This document shows positions 1 through 5,744 of a stretch of 7,098 bases of DNA, in pieces; the stretch's first letter is position 1; each line of letters opens with the position of its first letter. The position numbers were made by a program, and so were the translations under genes. Origin of the DNA: a bacterium (GTDB lineage: Bacteria; Patescibacteriota; Minisyncoccia; Ryanbacterales; 2-02-FULL-48-12); contig SBBS01000027.1 of the NCBI GenBank assembly GCA_005239605.1, positions 1 to 7,098 of the forward strand, read 5' to 3'. Under the pieces are notes generated by a model. That model was not told where the DNA came from. It was given only the letters and a program-made list of their open reading frames with translations, and made no database searches.

Positions 1-47
1 CTGCTAGCGCTTCAAAATTTTCACCGGCGCCCCATCTCATATTTCTG

Positions 48-84
48 AAATTTCACTCTAAAATTTATTAAGGGACAGGTCTAT
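48..84. repeat. Partial copy of a palindromic REP-like element
   Basis: These 37 bases are identical to 6769-6805. There they form the loop and right arm of a perfect 22-bp-stem hairpin. Here most of the left arm is missing (only its inner AAATTT remains), so this copy cannot fold into the long hairpin. The arm contains AAGGGACAGGTCT. It lies downstream of the last pilin gene. An identity of this length cannot be chance, so the two are copies of one dispersed element. That it is a REP/MITE-type element moved by a transposase encoded elsewhere is inference. Confidence 0.8.
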
Positions 85-97
85 TTTCTAACGGGAT
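85..97. repeat. 13-bp direct repeat with 6599-6611
   Basis: TTTCTAACGGGAT occurs here directly after the REP-like arm, and again at 6599-6611 eight bases after tRNA-Pro. A 13-mer repeat in 7 kb is only mildly surprising alone. Both copies sit in the small neighbourhoods that hold the palindromic element, so it may be a flank or extension of that element. Confidence 0.4.
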
Positions 98-110
98 AAA
101 CGTGCGCTTG

Positions 111-125
111 CCCGCCTCCGGCGGG
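111..125. other. GC-rich hairpin downstream of the pilin operon
   Basis: CCCGCC, a three-base spacer TCC, then GGCGGG form a perfect 6-bp stem. It lies about 64 bases past the stop codon of the last pilin gene. Read on the operon's strand it is followed by CAAGCGCAC, not a T run, so it is not a classical Rho-independent terminator. It could act as a 3' end stabiliser, a weak terminator or a small dispersed GC palindrome. Confidence 0.45.
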
Positions 126-147
126 TACCACCGTCATACGCCAGCCC

Positions 148-157
148 GTTTATAAAC
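148..157. repeat. GTTTATAAAC palindrome, downstream copy
   Basis: Perfect 10-bp palindrome GTTTATAAAC, 31 bases past the last pilin stop codon. The identical sequence lies between the PilV-like and PilW-like genes at 4551-4560. Function unknown. Confidence 0.35.
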
Positions 158-188
158 TGAAACCTTATATCTTTTCCCTTATACCTTA

Positions 189-2054
189 TTACTCCACTTC
201 CCGCCAAGCGGTAATGTCGTATCCGCCGCCGGGGCCTTCAGAAAATGTAACATTTGCAAGACCTTCTTCATAATTAAGGACGGAACTGTTTTTTATATAC
301 ACTTCCTCGCCGTATACTGTTTTTGCGACTGGCGAATTTTCAATTTCTACGCGCCCGCGGGAAGCGTAAATTACATCGGCAACCACGTTGTTTTGAAAGC
401 GAATCGCCGGCGGGCTTGAAATATCCGGCGCGGTGGTGATTATAAAAAGATAGCTTTCACTTTGGTGAGATCCGAGAAAAACACATGAGTTTTTTAAGTT
501 AATGGTGCCGTCAACCACAATAACTCCGCTATTTGATCCGTAAGAGGGATTAAGTTGTATAACGCAGTTATTTTGCGCGTCAAAATCTCCTCCCACATGA
601 AGCACGCCACCCAAAGAAAGCGTCGCATGGTTTTTGATATTAAGTTTTCCCGGAATGTACATGGGGCCGGTTGTGGTTGCTCTATTGTAGTTTTCCATAC
701 GGAATTCTCCATTTGTTCTTAATTCAAACGTTCCCGTTGCCTGCGGACAATCTACAGCGTTGTTGCCGGTGCTATAGGCGCAAATACCTCCCGCGTCGCC
801 TTCATCTTTCCATGTTTCAATTTTTGCGTCCGAGAGAGGCGGGGCTATGGGAAGGATGTCGTCAAATGCATAGGTAAATCCTCTTATATCATTGCTTCCG
901 GTAACCACATTCGCGTATACATCTCCTGCCACATCAACGTCTTCAACTTTATATGCATGCGTGTCTCCTTCGCCGCCGCCAAGTGGGTCGCCTACTTGTA
1001 TGTCATCAATATATGTTTGCGTTTCCGCGAGATACAGCTTAAACGCAATGTCTGCGGTTCCCCCCGGAGGAGCTGTCCAGACAGCAGAGGCATTAGACCA
1101 ATCTTTGGTATAGAGAAATGTGCCGTTCGCATACGAGGAGTCATTACTGCCGCCAAACACATAGTATTTTTCATCGTTGAAACTGTCGGTATCAATGATA
1201 ATCCAATATGGCATGCCTTGCGTGATGGCATCGGTGGAATTAAACGTCATGGTTACCCACTCATAAGAAGTTGTTACATCATCATTTTTAAGCTGGCCGG
1301 ATGCGGCAGCTTGATTATGCCGGGGAGTTCCGCCGTCATCAGGCACAATTTTTATGGTTGCATCACCCGGATTTCCAACTTTTTTAACATAAAAATCAAC
1401 CCGGAGAGGCTCTGCGGTTACGCTGGGCACAAAACCCTGGGCGCCATCTTGCTTGCCGTCTTCTTCATGAATGGGTAGATCAATGGGTATTGCAGGAGGA
1501 AGGTTTTGCTGGTTTGGGGTTGTGCCGATTCCAAGCGCAACATACGCGTCCCCATCTATTACGGGATTGTTATCGCCATTTATACTGCCGTTTGAAAACA
1601 CGCTTCCGTTCACGCGCGCGGTGTTTTCCATGCGAAGCCCCAAATAGCCGACTTGCGCCCCGTAAAAAAACGCCGTTCCCTCGGCGGTTGTTTCAAGCGT
1701 TGTCTGAACATTTCGCACTGAGGAAAACACGTCGCCGCTGGAGCGCACCGTTTTTTCGTTTCCGTTTGTTGTTACGGTGGTTGCGGCAGTGGAACCATTG
1801 AGCGCGAGTGTTTCGCTTGCCGAATAATTTTTTCCGCTTATAATTCTATACACAACATCTTCTGTACCCGCTTCGGCCAAAAAATAACTTTGTTTCGCGC
1901 GAATTTGTTTGCGGGTGGTAGACGTTTCCTGATAGGCCAGGGATGTAAAACCGAATATGAGCGCGAGCGAAATACTCAAAAACAGTACTACTGTTACAAG
2001 CGCGGCTTGCCCGCCGTTTTTTGAATGGTGGAAATTGTATATTTTATATTTCAT
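189..2054 (-). CDS. PilX/GspK-like large minor pilin, candidate tip adhesin (paralog 1)
   Basis: A 621-residue protein, last gene of the minor pilin operon. A short basic amino end is followed by NGGQAAL (residues 13-19) and one hydrophobic helix (about 17-41). SYFLAEAG (56-63) is a hallmark of PilX-type amino ends in this group. No Glu stands at mature position 5, as in GspK tip subunits. Residues about 208-345 form a beta-rich, jelly-roll-like insert (DGGTPRHNQ, SYANGTFLYT). About 463-600 resembles the PilX-associated carboxy-terminal beta domain, with runs such as GVIVVDGTINLKN. Cysteines 425/436 and 497/524 are conserved in the paralog and could form disulfides outside the cell. The carboxy end SEGPGGGYDI..AWREVE is shared with the neighbour. 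The gene starts 12 bases after that neighbour's stop. No Shine-Dalgarno is visible, so translational coupling or non-SD initiation is likely. Tip position and adhesin role are inferred from family and gene order. Confidence 0.85.
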   Translation of the reverse strand: MKYKIYNFHHSKNGGQAALVTVVLFLSISLALIFGFTSLAYQETSTTRKQIRAKQSYFLAEAGTEDVVYRIISGKNYSASETLALNGSTAATTVTTNGNEKTVRSSGDVFSSVRNVQTTLETTAEGTAFFYGAQVGYLGLRMENTARVNGSVFSNGSINGDNNPVIDGDAYVALGIGTTPNQQNLPPAIPIDLPIHEEDGKQDGAQGFVPSVTAEPLRVDFYVKKVGNPGDATIKIVPDDGGTPRHNQAAASGQLKNDDVTTSYEWVTMTFNSTDAITQGMPYWIIIDTDSFNDEKYYVFGGSNDSSYANGTFLYTKDWSNASAVWTAPPGGTADIAFKLYLAETQTYIDDIQVGDPLGGGEGDTHAYKVEDVDVAGDVYANVVTGSNDIRGFTYAFDDILPIAPPLSDAKIETWKDEGDAGGICAYSTGNNAVDCPQATGTFELRTNGEFRMENYNRATTTGPMYIPGKLNIKNHATLSLGGVLHVGGDFDAQNNCVIQLNPSYGSNSGVIVVDGTINLKNSCVFLGSHQSESYLFIITTAPDISSPPAIRFQNNVVADVIYASRGRVEIENSPVAKTVYGEEVYIKNSSVLNYEEGLANVTFSEGPGGGYDITAWREVE

Positions 2055-2066
2055 GTTTATATGAAC

Positions 2067-3977
2067 TTATTCCACTTCGCGCCAAGCGGCAATGTCGTAT
2101 CCGCCGCCGGGGCCTTCAGAAAACGAAATGCTGGCCAAGCCTTCTTCGTACGTCAAAACAGCGCTATCATCTATGTACACTTCTTCTCCAAAAGCCGTTT
2201 TTATGGCTGGCGATTCCTGAATATGCAGGCGGCCGCGGGAAGCGTATACGATATCTACGTCCGTGTTATTCCCTTTAATGCGAAGCGCCGGCGGGCTTGA
2301 AATGTCGGGAGCGGTGGTTGCGACAATTAAATAACTTGCCGGATCACCCGACCCTCTGAACGTGCAGCCTCCTCCCCCACTCCCTTCTATTATTACAGTT
2401 CCATCCACCACTATGGCGTCGGAGATAATTCCATACGACGGATCAAGCTGTACAACGCATTGGTTTTGCGCCAGCATGTTGCCTTGCACGTAAAGAGCGC
2501 CGCCCAGCGTGAGTGTTGCGTCGTTTTCCAGACGCAGTCTTCCGGGAATATACATGGGGCCGGACGTTACCGCAGAATCGCCGGTTTTCATCCAAAATTC
2601 CCCGTTGGTTTTGAGCGTAAATGTTCCGGCTGCCCGCGGACAGCCGTTTGTGTAATCGCAGAGTCCCAACCCTCCATCAAAACCTTCATCTTTCCAATCC
2701 TGAATTCTTACATCGGTAAGCGGCGGATCAATGGGAAGAATGTCGTCAAACGCAAAGGTTGAGCCATATACGACCGATGACGCGTCTTTAACATTTACAT
2801 ACGCGTCCCCTGCCACGTCGGTATCTATTAATTCATAAGTATGGACGGTTCCCACTCCCCCGGTAATTGGATCTCCTGCCTGCACATGGTCAACAAACGT
2901 GTTTATTTCGGCAAGATATATCTTGAAAGCTATGTCGGCAGGCCCGGTATCCGGCGGGTTCCATACCGCTGAAGGGTTTGTCCAGTTATCTGTATAGAGA
3001 AACGTGCCGTTCGCGTAGGAGACGTCCGTATTTCCGCCGAAAATATAATAATTTTCATTATTGTAACCCCCAGTATCAATCAAAATCCAATACGGCGCTC
3101 CACTTGTTACCGCATCGGTAACATTGAATGTCATGGTAACCCATTCAAATGTATCAGGGTCAACTTTATCCCAACGCAACGGGCCCGACGCCACCGCCTG
3201 GTTATGCCGCGGCGTCCCGCCGTCATCCGGCACGATTTTTATTGTCGCATTGCCCGGATTGCCCACCCTTTTGACGAAAAAATCAACGCGAAGCGGTTCC
3301 GCGGTGAGGGTGGGAATAAAACTTTGCGCGCCGTTTCGTTTTCCATTTTCATTATGCACGGGATATTCAAACGGCGTTTCATCATCACTCGGCCCATTTT
3401 CCTGATCGGGGTTTATGCCGATTCCAATTGCCGTAAATATATCGCCGTCAACAACCGGTTTGTTAACGGCGCCTGTGCCGGTTACGCTGCCGTTTGAAAA
3501 TATACTCCCATTGACGCGCGCGCCTGCTTGCATGCGAAGGCCTAAATAGCCAACCTGCGCGCCGTAGAAAAAACTGGATCCGTCAGTAGTTCTTTCAAGC
3601 ATTGTCTCAACATTGCGCACGGAAGAGAATACATCGCCGCTGGAACGCACGGTTTTGGTAGCCCCATCCGTTGTTACGGTTACAGAGGCGGTTGATCCGT
3701 TGAGCATAAACGTTTCGCTCTCCGGATAATTTTTTCCCTGCTTAATTCTATATACAATATCTTCCGTTCCCGCTTCGGCCAAAAAATAGCTTTGCTTTGC
3801 GTTGACTTGCTTGCGGGAGGTGGACAATTCTTGAAACGTTGAAGAGGTAAAACTAAACGTAAACGTAAGCGCAATCCCTAAAAAAAATATCACAGTAATA
3901 AGCGCGGCTTGTCCGCCGTTTGAAGAACGCGGAATGTGATGTGCATCGCAAAAATTGTTCCACAATTGACGTTTCAT
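2067..3977 (-). CDS. PilX/GspK-like large minor pilin, candidate tip adhesin (paralog 2)
   Basis: A 636-residue tandem paralog of the next gene, alike along its whole length. It has NGGQAAL at 20-26, a hydrophobic helix at about 24-47, SYFLAEAG at 63-70, a jelly-roll-like insert at about 220-356 and a carboxy-terminal beta domain at about 473-610. Four outer cysteines (440, 446, 507, 538) match those of the paralog, and an extra Cys lies at position 10 before the helix. Mature Glu5 is absent. The 3' ends of the two genes share 33 identical bases (213-245 and 2091-2123), which shows common origin at DNA level. Divergence concentrates in linkers such as 168-215 and the glycine-rich loop near 533-537. 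The start follows the PilW-like stop by 58 bases, filled by a large inverted repeat, with no Shine-Dalgarno. Known: GspK/PilX caps the pseudopilus tip. Inferred: two alternative or cooperating tip proteins. Confidence 0.85.
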   Translation of the reverse strand: MKRQLWNNFCDAHHIPRSSNGGQAALITVIFFLGIALTFTFSFTSSTFQELSTSRKQVNAKQSYFLAEAGTEDIVYRIKQGKNYPESETFMLNGSTASVTVTTDGATKTVRSSGDVFSSVRNVETMLERTTDGSSFFYGAQVGYLGLRMQAGARVNGSIFSNGSVTGTGAVNKPVVDGDIFTAIGIGINPDQENGPSDDETPFEYPVHNENGKRNGAQSFIPTLTAEPLRVDFFVKRVGNPGNATIKIVPDDGGTPRHNQAVASGPLRWDKVDPDTFEWVTMTFNVTDAVTSGAPYWILIDTGGYNNENYYIFGGNTDVSYANGTFLYTDNWTNPSAVWNPPDTGPADIAFKIYLAEINTFVDHVQAGDPITGGVGTVHTYELIDTDVAGDAYVNVKDASSVVYGSTFAFDDILPIDPPLTDVRIQDWKDEGFDGGLGLCDYTNGCPRAAGTFTLKTNGEFWMKTGDSAVTSGPMYIPGRLRLENDATLTLGGALYVQGNMLAQNQCVVQLDPSYGIISDAIVVDGTVIIEGSGGGGCTFRGSGDPASYLIVATTAPDISSPPALRIKGNNTDVDIVYASRGRLHIQESPAIKTAFGEEVYIDDSAVLTYEEGLASISFSEGPGGGYDIAAWREVE

Positions 3978-3979
3978 TG

Positions 3980-4039
3980 TTAGAGTCTGTCTTAAAAATA
4001 GCCGTTACTTATAAACATTATTTTTGAGATAGACTCTAA
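3980..4039. repeat. 21-bp imperfect inverted repeat at the PilW/PilX junction
   Basis: Arms 3980-4000 and 4019-4039 are complementary at 19 of 21 positions, around an 18-base centre. It fills the whole gap between two pilin genes: it covers the stop codon of the PilW-like gene (4036-4038) and ends two bases before the start codon of the next gene. The two non-Watson-Crick positions are G·U-compatible on the plus strand but A/C mismatches in the operon's own transcript. It could be an intra-operon processing or attenuation hairpin, or a small mobile palindrome with terminal inverted repeats. Confidence 0.7.
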
Positions 4040-4542
4040 TAACTTCTGCGCAAAATAGTAGTGGCATAAAAATTTTCGCCGCCGACGGTAGCCTCGGTGC
4101 GCACAGCTTCCGACGCGCCGCCCGCGGGTATGTGATAAAAGACAAGATTTGAAACCGCGACATCGCTGGAAGTTAAATATACACCTTTTGAGCCGAGTAT
4201 TTTCATGACAACTCTTGTTCCGTCAAGAAGAAAAATTACCGTCTGAGGAGTTTCGGTGTATGGATCAATAGTGTTGAGGACAAGTTTCCCCGGGTGAACA
4301 GCAAGCGTGCCTGTGGCCGTGTCTACCGTATCGGCAAGGCGTATTTCGCGCCCAATGCGTTCCAGCATTGTTTCTGCAGATGATCGGACAGATCGCTGTG
4401 TTTTTATATCTCTGAAAATCTTTGCAAGAGATATGCCTATGGAAATAAATATAATGGATAAAATTGTCAATAGCGTTGCGTATATCAGCATTTCTGCCAA
4501 TGTAAAACCGTGTTCTTGTTTTGTAAATTTCTTCATAGGCAT
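4036..4542 (-). CDS. PilW/GspJ-like minor pilin
   Basis: A 168-residue prepilin. A short basic leader ends in HG (11-12), followed by FTLAEML, so the prepilin peptidase would cut after Gly12 and leave Phe1 and Glu5 (precursor E17). The hydrophobic assembly helix runs to about residue 37. The sequence after it (RSVRSSAETMLERIGREIRLAD, split by the helix end) is typical of PilW/GspJ, where an E..gReIR segment follows the helix. The globular part is short and beta-rich. The gene sits third, in the GspJ position between the PilV-like gene and the two PilX-like genes. The start is uncertain: a second ATG lies two codons in (4536), and an out-of-frame ATG at 4550 opens a five-codon frame whose TGA overlaps that second ATG. 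No Shine-Dalgarno is visible. Confidence 0.85.
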   Translation of the reverse strand: MPMKKFTKQEHGFTLAEMLIYATLLTILSIIFISIGISLAKIFRDIKTQRSVRSSAETMLERIGREIRLADTVDTATGTLAVHPGKLVLNTIDPYTETPQTVIFLLDGTRVVMKILGSKGVYLTSSDVAVSNLVFYHIPAGGASEAVRTEATVGGENFYATTILRRSY

Positions 4543-4550
4543 GATACCAT

Positions 4551-4560
4551 GTTTATAAAC
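4551..4560. repeat. GTTTATAAAC palindrome between pilV-like and pilW-like genes
   Basis: Perfect 10-bp palindrome, nine bases before the PilW-like start. It is identical to 148-157. Related sequences occupy the other junctions: CTTATAAACA in the loop near 4008-4017 and GTTTATATGAAC at 2055-2066. Whether it is an initiation-related or regulatory element is unknown. Confidence 0.35.
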
Positions 4561-4563
4561 GGC

Positions 4564-5064
4564 TCAATTGGCAAATATATCGGTAATATACGTTACAAGC
4601 AGCGCTTCTTGGTTGGGGTCGCTTCCCCATGTTACCCGCGCAGTTACCAGCCGCGTGCTTGCATCGGGAGTTCCTCCTGACGTCACGATGTCATCGTTTC
4701 CGTCCCGATTAACTTCATTGAGAGTAAATTTGCGCTCAAAAATAGCATCAATGGGGGTGTTGGTGGTTGTTGTCGTCCATGTTCCCCCGCTCCAGGCAAG
4801 ATAGTAATTCGTTCCGTCTGTCGCGAGGCTGGATATATTTGACGACCAGCTTGTATCCCGCAGCAGGCGGAGAGCTTCTATGGTTTCTTCTGCAAGAAAT
4901 GTCGCCTTTATTTTTTTTGTATTCTCAGAGCTTATGCGAATTGTCTGCACTACAGCCGAGTAAATGGACGCTAGCGTCAAAGAAATAATAACGACGGAAA
5001 CCAAAATTTCAACAAGGCCGAAACCTTGTTGAGCTGTGCGAAAATTTTCCCCTCTTTGAATCAT
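4564..5064 (-). CDS. PilV/GspI-like minor pilin
   Basis: A 166-residue prepilin with leader MIQRGENFRTAQQG, then FGLVEILV, so cleavage after Gly14 leaves Glu5 (precursor E19). The hydrophobic helix spans about 15-40. It is followed by KATFLAEETIEALRLLRD, the AEE..EALR.lRD pattern seen in CPR proteins annotated as type IV pilus modification protein PilV. A Thr-rich loop (WTTTTTNTP) and a carboxy-terminal strand region with RLVTARVTW complete a GspI-like fold. The start codon overlaps the stop of the upstream GspH-like gene in an ATGA (5061-5064), a strong sign of translational coupling and one transcript. Known: GspI/PilV nucleates the tip complex with J and K. Assignment to a pilus rather than a secretion pseudopilus is not decidable here, because no ATPase or secretin gene is in view. 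Confidence 0.85.
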   Translation of the reverse strand: MIQRGENFRTAQQGFGLVEILVSVVIISLTLASIYSAVVQTIRISSENTKKIKATFLAEETIEALRLLRDTSWSSNISSLATDGTNYYLAWSGGTWTTTTTNTPIDAIFERKFTLNEVNRDGNDDIVTSGGTPDASTRLVTARVTWGSDPNQEALLVTYITDIFAN

Positions 5065-5525
5065 TGTATAGATACTAATCCGCTTTTAGCTATGTCAATG
5101 GTGCGCGCTTGTGATGAATCGGAAACGAGTTCAAATGTTACTGTTCCGTACTGGTCCGTATCTCCGGTAAGCTTTTTGAAAATAATTTCATATCCGCCGC
5201 CTTGCAACAAAATATCGGAAATTGTTACAGTTGAAGGCAGTGTCCGCACCACATTTGATGGATCTGCCGGGTTATAAACTAATCCGGTAAACAGCACCAA
5301 AGCGCCGCTGTCAAAATGTATGCCGTGTGTCATGCTATTTAAAGATGAAAGAGAACGCGCGCGCGCTTCAAGAATAAACACGATACCGTCTTGTACAGAT
5401 GTTTCAAGATCCGTATGCTTGCGGAAATTGATAAATCCAGTCATTATAATTGTTGTCAAAATGGTGGCAATGATTATAACAACAAGTATTTCTATCAATG
5501 TAAAACCACGAGGTACTATTTTCAT
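5061..5525 (-). CDS. GspH/FimU-like minor pilin, first gene of the operon
   Basis: A 154-residue prepilin with the classical motif PRG|FTLIEILVV: six-residue leader, Gly7, then mature Phe1 and Glu5 (precursor E12). The hydrophobic helix covers about 8-31. The remainder has the GspH/FimT pattern: a helix with LEARARSLSS, then strands around GIHFDSGALVLFTG and STVTISDILLQGG. It opens the H-I-J-K series, the standard place for GspH/FimU, which links the tip complex to the pilus shaft. The start codon lies only ten bases below a good -10 hexamer, so the mRNA may be leaderless or nearly so. The codon CAT/ATG itself is part of a 22-bp inverted repeat. Its 3' end overlaps the next gene by four bases. 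Confidence 0.88.
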   Translation of the reverse strand: MKIVPRGFTLIEILVVIIIATILTTIIMTGFINFRKHTDLETSVQDGIVFILEARARSLSSLNSMTHGIHFDSGALVLFTGLVYNPADPSNVVRTLPSTVTISDILLQGGGYEIIFKKLTGDTDQYGTVTFELVSDSSQARTIDIAKSGLVSIQ

Positions 5526-5544
5526 TATACTTTATAGTATAATG
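5523..5544. repeat. 22-bp perfect inverted repeat over the operon start codon
   Basis: CATTATACT (5523-5531), a four-base spacer and AGTATAATG (5536-5544) are perfectly complementary. The repeat starts on the start codon of the first pilin gene and covers the proposed -10 box. It could be an operator dyad, or a hairpin that hides the start codon if transcription begins further upstream. Confidence 0.7.
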
Positions 5545-5565
5545 TATTCATATATAAAATGAAAA
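5536..5565 (-). promoter_or_regulatory. Probable promoter of the minor pilin operon
   Basis: On the minus strand TATACT (5541-5536) matches TATAAT at five of six bases. It is preceded after 18 bases by TTTTCA (5565-5560), a moderate -35 match. Transcription would start around 5528-5530, three to five bases before the ATG at 5525, giving a near-leaderless mRNA. AT-rich DNA makes -10 matches common, so this rests mainly on position. Confidence 0.45.
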
Positions 5566-5573
5566 GCTATATG

Positions 5574-5582
5574 TGTGAATAA
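5574..5582 (-). promoter_or_regulatory. DnaA-box-like 9-mer
   Basis: The minus strand reads TTATTCACA, which fits the DnaA-box consensus TTATNCACA and differs by one base from the strongest box. It lies in the AT-rich divergent intergenic region, about 140 bases from the first parS site. A single box is weak evidence and could be chance. Confidence 0.3.
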
Positions 5583-5620
5583 AAATAATTATTGGCGGTT
5601 TATATATTGCGGTTTGTTGT

Positions 5621-5674
5621 ATAAAAGACAATAAAAGACATTCTATTGGACATTATAAAGGACATTATAAAACA
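5621..5674. repeat. Iteron-like direct repeats
   Basis: A run of similar 10-12-base units: ATAAAAGACA twice in exact tandem (5621-5640), then TTCTATTGGACA, TTATAAAGGACA and TTATAAAACA (5641-5674). The shared core is ATAAA followed by GACA or ACA. The phase is close to one helical turn. Inverted copies of the same unit follow at 5679-5701. The arrangement recalls iterons or operator arrays. No binding protein can be named. Confidence 0.55.
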
Positions 5675-5707
5675 TTGTGTCCTTTATAATGTCCTTTATA
5701 ACAATAG
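5643..5707. repeat. Long near-perfect hairpin upstream of yraN
   Basis: Arm 5653-5671 is a perfect 19-bp complement of 5683-5701, with an 11-base loop (5672-5682). Outside it, CTATTG (5643-5648) pairs with CAATAG (5702-5707), with only a four-base GACA bulge on the left. The total stem is 25 bp. It lies between divergent genes, so it is not an ordinary terminator of either. It ends 13 bases before a perfect parS and 37 bases before the yraN start codon. Confidence 0.85.
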
Positions 5708-5720
5708 TAGTCTATTCATC

Positions 5721-5736
5721 TGTTTCACGTGAAACA
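5721..5736. promoter_or_regulatory. parS site, perfect match
   Basis: TGTTTCACGTGAAACA is identical to the widely conserved chromosomal parS consensus bound by ParB/Spo0J. It is a perfect 16-bp palindrome, eight bases before the yraN start codon, so bound ParB would sit on the yraN leader. Confidence 0.93.
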
Positions 5737-5744
5737 CCATAAAT

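Noticed and set aside
1..40. Minus-strand open frame from ATG at 40 reading MRWGAGENFEALA to the window edge
   Set aside because: Thirteen codons without a stop are too few to call a gene. No Shine-Dalgarno or family match is visible. It could be the start of a further gene, but needs the sequence to the left.
957..1478. Plus-strand open frame of 173 codons
   Set aside because: It is antisense to the PilX-like gene. Reverse frames opposite long real genes with GC-rich codons are often open; composition and lack of start context mark it as a shadow.
4533..4550. Five-codon frame ATG GTA TCA TGC CTA TGA before the PilW-like gene
   Set aside because: Its TGA overlaps the second ATG of the PilW-like gene in an ATGA, which would suit coupling, but such short frames arise easily and nothing else supports translation.
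5646..5702. Candidate yraN promoters (TTGGAC with TATAAA; TTGTGT with TATAAC)
   Set aside because: Spacers of 14 and 16 bases and poor -35 matches within a repeat-rich AT tract make any choice arbitrary.
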